Positions 44,580-53,141 of a stretch of 64,000 nucleotides of DNA are shown piece after piece (positions within the stretch are counted from its first letter, which is position 1; each line of letters opens with the position of its first letter). A model generated the notes under the pieces. The model did not search any database and was not told where the DNA came from. It worked only from the letters and a program-made list of their open reading frames with translations. A program made the translations under genes and the position numbers. Where the stretch lies: NCBI RefSeq assembly GCF_032477075.1, contig NZ_JAWDXO010000011.1:1-64000 (forward strand). Direction: 5' to 3'. The DNA comes from Fusobacterium sp. Its GTDB lineage: Bacteria; Fusobacteriota; Fusobacteriia; Fusobacteriales; Fusobacteriaceae.

Positions 44580-45785
44580 TTGGATATTGTAAAATTGATA
44601 ATCATATTTACAGGGATAGTATTCTTCATAAAATTAAAGAAGCCATTATATATTTCTATATTAGTAGGAGCAATTATAAGCATTATTCTTTATAGGATTC
44701 CTGTAATAACTTCATTGCAACTTGCTTTTAAGTCCTGTACCAGCCGAGATACGATATCTTTGGTACTTGCATTTTATACAATAACATATGTCCAAAGAAT
44801 GATGGAAAAAAGGGGACATTTATTATTAGCTGAAAAATCTTTAGATAATATATTTAACAGTCGACGAATAAATGCAATGATAGCACCATTTGTTATAGGA
44901 TTGCTTCCATCAGCTGGTGCTGTACTTATAGCAGCGCCAATAGTCCAAAATGCCAGTGGCAACTATTTAACAAGAGAAGAACAGACATTTGTAACAAGTT
45001 ACTACAGACATATATCAGAAGCTTTTCTTCCAACATACTCATCAATACTTCTGGCTCTTGATTTATCAGGAGTGGATATGACAAAATTTGTTGTTGGAAT
45101 GCTTCCCATGATAGCAATATTGTTTATTCTGGGATATATCTTTTATGTAAGAAAGATACCTAAATCCACTGGAATCAGTCAATCAAAAGATAAAAAAGAT
45201 GACATAATAAATCTTATAATAAGTTTATGGCCAATAGCAGTAACTATAACAATAATACTGACCTTGAAAATTCCAGTATATATGGCAGTGATACCAGTAA
45301 TAATAGTTTCAGCTATATTGAACAGATTTTCGATAGATGAACTTATTCCCATGATAAAAACAGCATTTGAAACAAAATTAATAGTAAGCACAGTAATGAT
45401 AATGATATTTAAAGAACTCCTTACTTTTACAGGAGTAATAGGAAGGTTACCTGAATATTTTGAAAAACTTCCAATACACCCAGCAATAATATTTTCTTTA
45501 ATTTTTGTAATAGGAACTTTAGTAGCTGGTTCACAGGCAATAATAGCTTTGGCACTGCCACTTGCTTTTGCAACCATACCTAATGGAGGACTTGCATTGA
45601 TGATACTTCTCATGTGTATGACTTATATAGCAATGCAGGTATCTCCAACTCATATATGTTTAGCAATAGTTACAGAAGCATTTGATGTCTCTTTTATAGA
45701 ATTAGTCAAAAAGACCTTTCCTATATTAATTATATTTACAGCAATAACAGCAGTATACAGTTATCTGCTCTTCATGCTGACATAA
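44580..45785 (+). CDS. DUF401 family membrane transporter
   Basis: 401 residues, about ten to eleven helices, resembling DUF401/GntP-like anion or amino-acid carriers: LPSAGAVLIAAPIVQNA near residue 105, RHISEAFLPTYSSILLAL near 142 and MQVSPTHICLAIVTEAF near the end. It starts at TTG with a GGGGGG run six bases upstream; no better start exists. Function is unknown for the family. The following C-S lyase and APC permease suggest import of an organosulfur or amino-acid substrate, which is inference from context. Confidence 0.72.
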   Translation: MDIVKLIIIFTGIVFFIKLKKPLYISILVGAIISIILYRIPVITSLQLAFKSCTSRDTISLVLAFYTITYVQRMMEKRGHLLLAEKSLDNIFNSRRINAMIAPFVIGLLPSAGAVLIAAPIVQNASGNYLTREEQTFVTSYYRHISEAFLPTYSSILLALDLSGVDMTKFVVGMLPMIAILFILGYIFYVRKIPKSTGISQSKDKKDDIINLIISLWPIAVTITIILTLKIPVYMAVIPVIIVSAILNRFSIDELIPMIKTAFETKLIVSTVMIMIFKELLTFTGVIGRLPEYFEKLPIHPAIIFSLIFVIGTLVAGSQAIIALALPLAFATIPNGGLALMILLMCMTYIAMQVSPTHICLAIVTEAFDVSFIELVKKTFPILIIFTAITAVYSYLLFMLT

Positions 45786-45847
45786 ATATTTTATAAAAGT
45801 TTTTATAGAGAACAAACATTTCATATTTAGAAAAAGGAGGAATAAAA

Positions 45848-47035
45848 ATGAGTTATGACTTTACAACACTTGTATCTAGAAAAAATACTGGGGCATCAAA
45901 GTGGGAACAAATGTACAGCTGGAACCCAAATGTGGCAGATGATGTAGTACCTTTATCAGTAGCAGATATGGAATTTAAACCAGCTCCTGAAATTGTAGAA
46001 GGATTAAAAAAACATTTAGACCAAGCTATATTAGGATATACAAAAGCTTATCCAGCTTTTCTTGATTCAGTTATATCATGGATGAAGAGAAAGCATCAAT
46101 ACAAAGTAGAAAAAGAATGGATATTAAATACACCAGGAATAGTTAATGCTTTTTATGCAGCAGTTAATGCTTTTACAGACCCAGGTGAAGGAGTAATAAT
46201 ATTCAGACCTGTATACTATCCATTTTCTATGGCAATTGAAAAAAATGAGAGAAATATTGTAAATTGTCCTTTAATAGAAAAAAATGGATATTATACAATA
46301 GATTTTGAAAAATTTGATGAAATTTCAAAAGATCCTAAAAATAAACTTCTTATTTTCTGCAGTCCCCATAATCCAGTGGGAAGAGTATGGACAAAAGAAG
46401 AGCTGGAAAAAGTAGCTGAAATATCAGTAAAAAATGATTTGATTGTAGTATCAGATGAAATATGGGCAGATCTTATTATGCCAGGTTATGAACATTACAT
46501 GATAGGAAGACTGGGAGGAGAAATAGAAGAGAGACTTATTACATGTACTGCCCCATCTAAAACGTTTAACCTTGCAGGGTTAGCAACATCTAGTATTATT
46601 ATAAAAAATAAGGAAATAAGGGAAAAATATTCAGAAATGCTTCAGGTTATGAGAAGTGCATCTGTAAATATATTAGGATTTAAAGCGTGTGAAATTGCAT
46701 ACAACCAAGGAGAAAAATGGCTTGAAGAATTGATTGCTGTATTAGATATTAATCAAAAAATAGTAAAAGAATTCTTTGAGAAAAAGTTTCCTAAAATCAA
46801 GGCCAGATTAATAGAGGGAACATATCTTCAATGGTTGGATTTCAGAGCATTAGAAATAAATGATGAGGAATTGGAAGAATTTATGCATATGGATGCTCAG
46901 TTTTTTACTGATGAAGGATATATCTTTGGAAAAGAAGGAAGTGGATATGAGAGAATAAATCTAGCAGCTCCTACTTGGGTAATAGAAGCTGAACTAGAAA
47001 GACTTGGAAAAGCATTAGAAAAGATCTATAAATAA
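45848..47035 (+). CDS. MalY/PatB-type PLP C-S lyase (cystathionine or cysteine lyase)
   Basis: Fold-type I aminotransferase family enzyme of 395 residues. LSVADMEFKPAPEI near residue 38 is the MalY/PatB marker, SPHNPVGRVW near 173 binds PLP, SDEIWADL follows, and the Schiff-base Lys lies in APSKTFNLAGL near 238. Members cleave cystathionine, cysteine or related C-S bonds and release H2S or thiols with pyruvate and ammonia. Fusobacteria are strong H2S producers and carry such enzymes. Which substrate is used here cannot be read. AAAAGGAGG precedes the ATG. Confidence 0.88.
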   Translation: MSYDFTTLVSRKNTGASKWEQMYSWNPNVADDVVPLSVADMEFKPAPEIVEGLKKHLDQAILGYTKAYPAFLDSVISWMKRKHQYKVEKEWILNTPGIVNAFYAAVNAFTDPGEGVIIFRPVYYPFSMAIEKNERNIVNCPLIEKNGYYTIDFEKFDEISKDPKNKLLIFCSPHNPVGRVWTKEELEKVAEISVKNDLIVVSDEIWADLIMPGYEHYMIGRLGGEIEERLITCTAPSKTFNLAGLATSSIIIKNKEIREKYSEMLQVMRSASVNILGFKACEIAYNQGEKWLEELIAVLDINQKIVKEFFEKKFPKIKARLIEGTYLQWLDFRALEINDEELEEFMHMDAQFFTDEGYIFGKEGSGYERINLAAPTWVIEAELERLGKALEKIYK

Positions 47036-47099
47036 ATTTAGGGATAATTATTTATAGAAAAATCAGAGTGTATTAAGAATAAAAATATTTAGGGATAAT
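47036..47099. repeat. 13-bp direct repeat between the C-S lyase and APC permease genes
   Basis: ATTTAGGGATAAT occurs at 47036-47048 and 47087-47099, 51 bases apart start to start. It may be a regulator-binding pair or chance in A+T-rich DNA. The rest of 47036-47200 shows no gene. Confidence 0.4.
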
Positions 47100-47200
47100 A
47101 TCATAGTTTTTATGGGTTAGAAAATTATGATGTTAAAGTGAGGGAAGGGAAAAAAGCAGCTTATTAATATTTTTTCAATAAATTATTTGGAGGTATAAAA

Positions 47201-48571
47201 ATGAGCAATCTGACTTCAACAAAAGAACTAAAAAGAACGCTTGGATTTTGGGATTTGATGGGAGCATCTGTGGGGCAGATAATAGGAGCAGGAATAATGT
47301 CTTTGACTGGGGTAGCAATAGGAATGACTGGAAGATCAGCACCTTTGGCATTTGTACTATCAGCAGTTATGGTACTTATTTCATGGTATCCTTTAACTCT
47401 TATCAACACTACTGCAAGATTTAGAGGTGGACAGTACTCAATAATCGGTTCACTTCTTGGAGAAAAATATACTGGGGCCTACATAATAATATTTATTTTA
47501 ACAAATATATCATTATCAATGTATTGTTTATCATTTGCAGATTATGCATTACCATTCCTGCCATTTCTACCAAGAAAACTTTTAGCTGTTGGTATTTTAG
47601 TAATATTGTATGGATTAAATTTTTTAGGAATAGATAAATTTGCTAAATTTCAAAATATTATAGTTGTTTCCTTGGTAGTTGCACTTACTACATTTACAGT
47701 TTATGGATTTGGAAAAATAGATCCTAATTATATGGACCCTGCAAGTTTTATGACAGGTGGATGGCTAGGACTTCTTAGAGCTACAGCACAATTAACTTTT
47801 GCAACAGGTGGTGCACAAGTAATAGCAAATCTATCTGGAGAGGCTAAGAATCCAACTAGAGATATTCCTAGAGTTATGGTAACATCTACTCTTGCAGTTG
47901 CTGTTCTTTATGGATTTATGGCAACAGTAGCAGCTGGGGTATTTCCAGTATCTCATGTGGCTAATGAGCCTCTTACTCACGTAGCTAAAGAAATACTTCC
48001 AAAACAACTTTATGTATTCTTTATTGTAGGTGGAGCATGGGCAGCTCTTATTTCAACTTTAAATTCACAGCTTGCTTCTGCAACAAAACCGTTGATGCAA
48101 GCAGCAAATGATGGGTGGATTCCAGCAAAGCTTGCAACATTGCATAGAAATTATAAAACACCAATGTATCTATTAACAATATTCTTTTTTGTAGGATTAT
48201 TGCCAATAGTTTTCAATTTAAATATAAGTATAATATCGAAGATAGTAACAACTGTACAAAGTGTTACAAATTCTATGATAGCTCTTTGTTTATTGAGTGT
48301 AGCTAAAAAACTACCTAAACAATGGGAAAATTCTCCATTACATATAAAAGAAGGTGCTGTAAAAGCTTTGGTTACAGCAGCAGTAATGATATTTATATTA
48401 CAAGCTATATTGCTTGGAACAAGCTTATCAATACCACTGCTTATAGGAAATGGATGTGTTATAGTTTTTGCTTTTACATATGCTAATCTAAGATATAAAA
48501 GTGGAAAAATAAAATGTGATATAAGTTATGAAACTGAAGAAGAAAAAGAGAAGGAAAAAAATGAAGAATAA
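47201..48571 (+). CDS. APC-family amino-acid permease
   Basis: Twelve-helix transporter of 456 residues. The first helix region has GASVGQIIGAGIMSLTGVAIG, the unwound-helix motif of the APC superfamily; ANLSGEAKNPTRDIPR near residue 207 is the other hallmark. The charged C-terminal tail is Lys/Glu-rich. AATTATTTGGAGG precedes the ATG. Position behind a C-S lyase suggests an amino acid such as cysteine or methionine derivatives, by context only. Confidence 0.87.
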   Translation: MSNLTSTKELKRTLGFWDLMGASVGQIIGAGIMSLTGVAIGMTGRSAPLAFVLSAVMVLISWYPLTLINTTARFRGGQYSIIGSLLGEKYTGAYIIIFILTNISLSMYCLSFADYALPFLPFLPRKLLAVGILVILYGLNFLGIDKFAKFQNIIVVSLVVALTTFTVYGFGKIDPNYMDPASFMTGGWLGLLRATAQLTFATGGAQVIANLSGEAKNPTRDIPRVMVTSTLAVAVLYGFMATVAAGVFPVSHVANEPLTHVAKEILPKQLYVFFIVGGAWAALISTLNSQLASATKPLMQAANDGWIPAKLATLHRNYKTPMYLLTIFFFVGLLPIVFNLNISIISKIVTTVQSVTNSMIALCLLSVAKKLPKQWENSPLHIKEGAVKALVTAAVMIFILQAILLGTSLSIPLLIGNGCVIVFAFTYANLRYKSGKIKCDISYETEEEKEKEKNEE

Positions 48572-48603
48572 AAATATAAAATGATTCAATGTGGAGTGAT
48601 ACT

Positions 48604-49158
48604 ATGATAGTAAGAAAAAATGAATTTCTTGAAAATTTTACATATGATACAGCATATGAGATAAGAAAGGATTATTTTAAAAGTAAAGGAAATAAAATAG
48701 GAGTATTAGCTTTTTTGAGATATTATGGCTGTACAATATGCCAATTAGATATCATGGAATTTAATAAATTATATGAAAAATTTGAAGAAATGGGAGCTGA
48801 TGTCAAGATAGTATTACAGTCTACACCTAAGATTGTAAAAGAAGCTGATGAAAAAATAAAGTTAAAATTTGAAATAATATGTGATCCTAAACAGGAATTA
48901 TATGAAAAGTTTGAAATAAAAGGAGCAGAGTCTTTAGAGGCTCTGAAATCAGGAAAGATAATAGAAAAAGTTTCAGAAGCAAAAAAATTAGGATTATCAC
49001 ATGGTGAGTATGAAGGAAATGAGCTTCAGCTTCCAGCAGTATTCATTATAGATGAAAATAATAAAGTGTTATATTCACATTATGCAGAAGATGGAGCCGA
49101 TATTCCTAGAGCAAAGGAAGTATTAGATATAATATATGAGTATATTAGTAAAAAATAA
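48604..49158 (+). CDS. Peroxiredoxin-like (AhpC/TSA family) protein with a CTIC motif
   Basis: 184-residue thioredoxin-fold protein. FLRYYGCTICQLDI near residue 40 is a CxxC site at the place of the peroxidatic cysteine; the C-terminal LQLPAVFIIDENNKVLYSHYAEDGADIP is typical of the peroxiredoxin-like family. The ATG at 48604 has GGAG eight bases upstream and is preferred over the ATG at 48589. The last gene of the sulfur cassette, closed by a terminator. Whether it reduces peroxide or acts as a disulfide or thiol exchanger is open. Confidence 0.78.
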   Translation: MIVRKNEFLENFTYDTAYEIRKDYFKSKGNKIGVLAFLRYYGCTICQLDIMEFNKLYEKFEEMGADVKIVLQSTPKIVKEADEKIKLKFEIICDPKQELYEKFEIKGAESLEALKSGKIIEKVSEAKKLGLSHGEYEGNELQLPAVFIIDENNKVLYSHYAEDGADIPRAKEVLDIIYEYISKK

Positions 49159-49186
49159 TAGAGCCTCCAAGTCATAATATCCTAAA

Positions 49187-49218
49187 AAACAGGCCTGAAA
49201 TATTTCAGGTCTGTTTTT
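49187..49218. terminator. Bidirectional terminator between the peroxiredoxin-like gene and the MarR gene
   Basis: AAACAGGCCTGAAA and TTTCAGGTCTGTTT pair around a two-base centre with one G-T pair, with T after and A before, serving the two convergent genes. Confidence 0.85.
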
Positions 49219-49226
49219 CATATAAA

Positions 49227-49784
49227 TTATTCCTTTTTTTCTCTTTTTTCTTCTCCCTCTAATAAAATAGAGGTATATTCTTCAAGAATATTATCAAAAG
49301 TAATCAAATCATCAACAGAAAATTTTTCTAAAAGTGATTTGTTAGTTTTTACTATATCAATGTTATCATATCTTTTATGAGCAAGAGCAAAATCTTTGGC
49401 TTTATCATAAGGATAGAGATAAAAGAATTTAGCATCATCTTTAGAATTTACTCTATAAATATATTCTTTTTTTAGTAAACTCTTTATAGTTTGAGATATG
49501 GCACTTCTAGTTTTTTTCCATTTTTTTGATAACTCAGTAACTGTAATTCCTTCATAATCAACTATATCTGTAAGTATATGAGCTTCTGTCATGGAAAGTT
49601 CTTCTCCAGTACCATAATCTCTTTTTTCATTCATATAATTTGTATAGGCAATAACAAAATTATATAATATTTCTGACTTTTTATTTAGAGATTTAAATCT
49701 TCTGTTTACTATCTCTTCACTTTCATCCATGCTGACCCATTTATCAATGATTTCATCATAATATAAGTTCTTATGATTTTCCAA
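49227..49784 (-). CDS. MarR-family winged-helix transcriptional regulator
   Basis: 185 residues. The winged helix-turn-helix covers about residues 65-130: LSMTEAHILTDIVDYEGITVTELSKKWKKTRSAISQTIKSL is split by the recognition helix around the RSAIS segment, with a wing near VNSKDDAKFFYL. It begins at a TTG (49782-49784, minus) with GGAGG seven bases upstream. N-terminal extension of about 45 residues compared with minimal MarR. It faces the sulfur cassette and follows citXG, so either could be its target. Its own promoter has an inverted repeat (49798-49819). Confidence 0.87.
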   Translation of the reverse strand: MENHKNLYYDEIIDKWVSMDESEEIVNRRFKSLNKKSEILYNFVIAYTNYMNEKRDYGTGEELSMTEAHILTDIVDYEGITVTELSKKWKKTRSAISQTIKSLLKKEYIYRVNSKDDAKFFYLYPYDKAKDFALAHKRYDNIDIVKTNKSLLEKFSVDDLITFDNILEEYTSILLEGEEKREKKE

Positions 49785-49797
49785 ATCTGAACCTCCA

Positions 49798-49819
49798 ATA
49801 CATATAATTTCTTATGTAT
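49798..49819. promoter_or_regulatory. Inverted repeat, candidate MarR autoregulatory operator
   Basis: ATACATA and TATGTAT flank an eight-base spacer. It lies between the -10 box and the ribosome-binding site of the MarR gene, where binding would block transcription. Confidence 0.45.
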
Positions 49820-49821
49820 AT

Positions 49822-49849
49822 ATTATATCACAGCATTATTTATATTCAA
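49822..49849 (-). promoter_or_regulatory. Promoter of the MarR gene
   Basis: On the minus strand, TTGAAT and TATAAT are separated by 16 bases. Confidence 0.55.
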
Positions 49850-49873
49850 ATTCTATTTAAAAGATAAACTATA

Positions 49874-49897
49874 CCTAAAATATTCATATTTTTTAGG
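49874..49897 (-). terminator. Weak A+T-rich hairpin downstream of citXG
   Basis: CCTAAAA and TTTTAGG form a 7-bp stem with a ten-base centre. On the minus strand T-rich sequence follows after a few bases. It could end the citC-citXG transcript, or be another regulator site. Confidence 0.3.
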
Positions 49898-49949
49898 AAT
49901 ATATTATTTTTATTATATTTATATTTAAATATTTTTAGCAAAAAAGTCT

Positions 49950-51302
49950 TTAAAAGAAAATACTTTTTAATTTGTATAGGAAAATTGTAACTGCAAGAAG
50001 GTCAGCACTTCCTCCTGGACTTATTCTTTCTTTTATGTAAGTTTTTTCCATATTTTCAGCAGTTTGTCTCCCTAATTCACTATAGATTCCTCCAGCAGCA
50101 AAAAATTCCTCAGCCTCTCTTTTTACTCGACGAAGCATATGGATATCATGCCTGTGAACAATAGTACTGTCCATTACTTTTCCTATAAGGAAAATAAGTG
50201 TTTGAAGAAAGGCAAGATTGATATCACTATTTTTTTTCAATGAATCTTCCAGAATATTAAGGGAACCATTAAAAATTATATCAAGTCCTTCTCTGACTTC
50301 ACCTCTTACTCCAGTAAAACCATAATTTTTGTATAATTTTTCTCCATGAGTAAGGTCAGTTTTATTTTTTATATTTTCAAAATCTTTTAATATATCTTTA
50401 CACATATTTTTTATCATAGGTTGAATATCATTAAAAGAAGCTCCTTCATATAATACTCTTGCTGTGGTTACTACTACTATTCCAAGGAGAAAAATCATTC
50501 CTTTGTGAGTATTTATATTTTCAGTAGCTTCAAACATTATTTTTTCAGTTTCTATTCCTATTTTTCTTGTTCTAAGGAAAGCTTTTTCAAGTGTAAGATA
50601 AGAGTATGAAATTCTTGCCATCTTTTCAAATCCTTCTTTAATAGCAAAGGAACTTTTTAAAAAAGTAAAAAAATCCATATCATCATGTGATCCCTGTGTA
50701 AGAGGAGAAACTAAACCAAAAGATGGAGCAGTAGCAGCTTCAAATATCATAGCTTCAACAGCAATATCTCCAAGTTTCTTTATTGTTTTTTCTTTTTTTA
50801 TAACATAATTATTATATTCTATATACTTTTTCATAAGAACATTTTTTATTTCTTGATGGGAATGTTTCATTGATCTTCCACATATAAAAGCAATGTCGTC
50901 ACATATGAGGCACTTTCTCTTCTTATACCCAAACTGACTCCTTGAAAGCCCATTTCCATCTATATCATAAACATCTATATCCAAACATCTTCCTAAAATA
51001 TGATTTTCCTCAAAATAAATGGTAGATTCTTTTATATTTTCAGCTTTTTCATCTATTATAAAAAGATATATTTTCCCTTCAAGGTTTTTTAAAATTTCTT
51101 TATATACTATTTTTTCTGAAAAGTATTCTTCCATTTCTTCAGCAGCTATATCAACTATACTCAAAGATAGAGGTTCAAGTTTATTTTCACCTGGGTAATT
51201 AGTTCTTACAGCAACAAGAGGAAGAGAATATTTTTTAATAAGTGAGTTTTGAAGTTCAACTCTTTTTTCTCTAAGTTCTAAAAAGTTATTTAAGTCAAAC
51301 AT
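49950..51302 (-). CDS. citXG: Fused CitX-CitG: apo-citrate lyase prosthetic-group transferase and triphosphoribosyl-dephospho-CoA synthase
   Basis: 450 residues in two parts. About 1-165 is CitX, the transferase that loads the prosthetic group on the citrate lyase acyl carrier protein, with GRCLDIDVYDIDGNGLSR and AFICGRSMKHSH. About 175-450 is CitG, which makes the 2'-(5''-triphosphoribosyl)-3'-dephospho-CoA precursor, with APSFGLVSPLTQGSHDDMD, THGEKLYKNYGFTGVRGE and SPGGSADLLA. Fused CitXG is known in some bacteria. citC lies four bases upstream. The lyase subunits citDEF are not in the window. Confidence 0.9.
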   Translation of the reverse strand: MFDLNNFLELREKRVELQNSLIKKYSLPLVAVRTNYPGENKLEPLSLSIVDIAAEEMEEYFSEKIVYKEILKNLEGKIYLFIIDEKAENIKESTIYFEENHILGRCLDIDVYDIDGNGLSRSQFGYKKRKCLICDDIAFICGRSMKHSHQEIKNVLMKKYIEYNNYVIKKEKTIKKLGDIAVEAMIFEAATAPSFGLVSPLTQGSHDDMDFFTFLKSSFAIKEGFEKMARISYSYLTLEKAFLRTRKIGIETEKIMFEATENINTHKGMIFLLGIVVVTTARVLYEGASFNDIQPMIKNMCKDILKDFENIKNKTDLTHGEKLYKNYGFTGVRGEVREGLDIIFNGSLNILEDSLKKNSDINLAFLQTLIFLIGKVMDSTIVHRHDIHMLRRVKREAEEFFAAGGIYSELGRQTAENMEKTYIKERISPGGSADLLAVTIFLYKLKSIFF

Positions 51303-51306
51303 TAAA

Positions 51307-52341
51307 TTAATGAGGAGAGTTGCTGTTTTTAAGCTTCTCTTCTATCTCCTTTCCTTCTGGGCTTATTAAAAAATTGAAAGTTGTAGAAGGAACGAATTCT
51401 TTTAGTTCTTCAATTTTTCCTTCTTTAAGCTTTTCTCTAACAATAGAGGCACTAATAGCTGTATGATGAAGTTCTTTTCTAGGCACAAGAATAACTTCCA
51501 TTCCATATTTTGGAAGTATTTTCATTAAAGCATCATTATATTTTTTAGTTACAGGACAATAAGGCTCTTCACCTATATATCTTTTACTTATACCAAGTTT
51601 TTCTCCAAATTGCTTTCCAGCTATAGTAGCATCTAATTTTGTATATTCCATAAGAGAATCATCTTCTTTACGTAAAAAATAGTTGGGAAAAGTAGCTGAA
51701 GAAATTATGTATTCAGTTCCAGGAATTACTTTTACATTAGGAAGATGAGCAGTTCCTTTTTTTACAAGCTCATATCTTATTATAAAAGGAAAAATAGATT
51801 TATCTTCTTGAACTACAAATATAAGAACCTCTTCATTTTCAGAAGCAGCTTTTTCTATAAGAAACTGATGCCCATAAGTAAAAGGATTGCAGTTCATAAC
51901 AAGCATTGCTTTTTGGGTTTCTTTTTTTATCTTAAAATCTTTTTTTATCTTATTTATAGTTTTATCAATACTATTGATGCCCATTTCCATAAGAATAACC
52001 TTATCGGTATGAGCAACCTCTTTATAGCCTATTCCTAGAAATATATCCTGATTAACTGTTTTAGTAAATACCATGCTGTGCAGATATCCCTGATCGAACA
52101 TTTTATTTGTAATATTTGTAAGAATAGAACCTGATATCCCTTCACCTTGATGATTTTTATCAATAGCAAAACATTTTATAATGTTTTTTCCTTTAGAAGC
52201 AGTAGCTATGATTTTCTCATTTTCTCTTATGACAACAGTATAATCAATATTTTCGTCATATTTAAGGTCAAAACCAGCTAGAAAATCTACAACTTCTTTT
52301 TTTTCAAAAGGGTTGTTTAAATTAACTTTTTCAATATTCAT
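51307..52341 (-). CDS. citC: [Citrate (pro-3S)-lyase] ligase CitC
   Basis: Activates citrate lyase by acetylating its prosthetic group with ATP and acetate. Residues 1-125 form a GNAT-like domain (IDKNHQGEGISGSILTNI), then a nucleotidyltransferase domain with MNCNPFTYGHQFLIEKA carrying the GH of the HxGH-like motif near residue 155, and the C-terminal HHTAISASIVREKL. 344 residues matches the family. Twenty-nine bases separate it from the upstream lipoprotein gene and four from citXG, so they form a minus-strand operon of maturation genes. Confidence 0.92.
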   Translation of the reverse strand: MNIEKVNLNNPFEKKEVVDFLAGFDLKYDENIDYTVVIRENEKIIATASKGKNIIKCFAIDKNHQGEGISGSILTNITNKMFDQGYLHSMVFTKTVNQDIFLGIGYKEVAHTDKVILMEMGINSIDKTINKIKKDFKIKKETQKAMLVMNCNPFTYGHQFLIEKAASENEEVLIFVVQEDKSIFPFIIRYELVKKGTAHLPNVKVIPGTEYIISSATFPNYFLRKEDDSLMEYTKLDATIAGKQFGEKLGISKRYIGEEPYCPVTKKYNDALMKILPKYGMEVILVPRKELHHTAISASIVREKLKEGKIEELKEFVPSTTFNFLISPEGKEIEEKLKNSNSPH

Positions 52342-52370
52342 AGTATTTCTCTCCTGATATAATTTTAAAA

Positions 52371-52919
52371 TTATTCTTCATCAGATAATTTCTCTTTTGT
52401 ATTCAGAAGTCTTCCTGAGATATCTTCTAAGAATGTTGAGAATACATTTTTTGATTGAGTAGTTACATCATCTCTTTCTATAACAAAAAGAGAATAAACT
52501 TTTTTGTTGTTTTCCCAAGCTCCCTTTTGAGAAGCATTTTTAAGAATAAGTTCAGAAGCATATTCAGTAAGATCAGGTAAAACTGGAGCAGCTAACCCTT
52601 TTGAATATGAATCCATATTGAGCATAAAAGAGTTAAAATTAATAGCCACTTCTTTTTTTATTTTTCCTTTCAGCAGATCTTTAGCATTTTTGTTAGCTTT
52701 TGATTGAGCAATAATAGCACCACTTGTTTCTATTTCTGCTGATCCAAGAGCAAATAATTCCTGTTCAGGATTTACTCTATTAGCCATTTGTTCCTGTAAT
52801 TCTAAAGGAACTGCATTAGATTTATTAGGAATGACATTGGATAATGCACTATCTAAGCTGCTGCACCCAGTTGTTAAAATAATAAGAAACAAAAGTAGCA
52901 TAAAATTTATTTTTTTCAT
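52371..52919 (-). CDS. Lipoprotein resembling the LPP20 family
   Basis: 182 residues. Lipobox LTTGC places the acylated Cys at about residue 19. The region FALGSAEIETSGAIIAQSKANKNAKDLLKGKI has the pattern of LPP20-type lipoproteins (alternating small residues then Ala/Lys-rich helix). C-terminal FVIERDD and a charged tail follow. AGGAGG precedes the ATG. Transcribed with citC and citXG and divergently from accD. A role with citrate lyase is not expected; position may be coincidental. Confidence 0.68.
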   Translation of the reverse strand: MKKINFMLLLFLIILTTGCSSLDSALSNVIPNKSNAVPLELQEQMANRVNPEQELFALGSAEIETSGAIIAQSKANKNAKDLLKGKIKKEVAINFNSFMLNMDSYSKGLAAPVLPDLTEYASELILKNASQKGAWENNKKVYSLFVIERDDVTTQSKNVFSTFLEDISGRLLNTKEKLSDEE

Positions 52920-53078
52920 AAAAAACCTCCTAGAGAAAAAATAATTTTTAATTTTTAAAAAAATTATTTTTGTAATTTTTAATTCGAAAATTTCCCTCTA
53001 TCATTCATTTTTAAGTCGTTAGAAGATTATATATTACTATATATTTTATAATATAAAGAAAGTAAAATCAAATATTTA

Positions 53079-53107
53079 TTGAAATAATTCAAAAAATTTT
53101 ATAAAAT
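53079..53107 (+). promoter_or_regulatory. Promoter of accD-accA
   Basis: TTGAAA and TAAAAT are separated by 17 bases, with about 28 bases of leader before the ATG at 53142. The rest of 52920-53141 is A+T-rich and featureless. Confidence 0.6.
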
Positions 53108-53141
53108 TAATTATTAGAGAAAAGTAAACGAGGAGGAAGAA

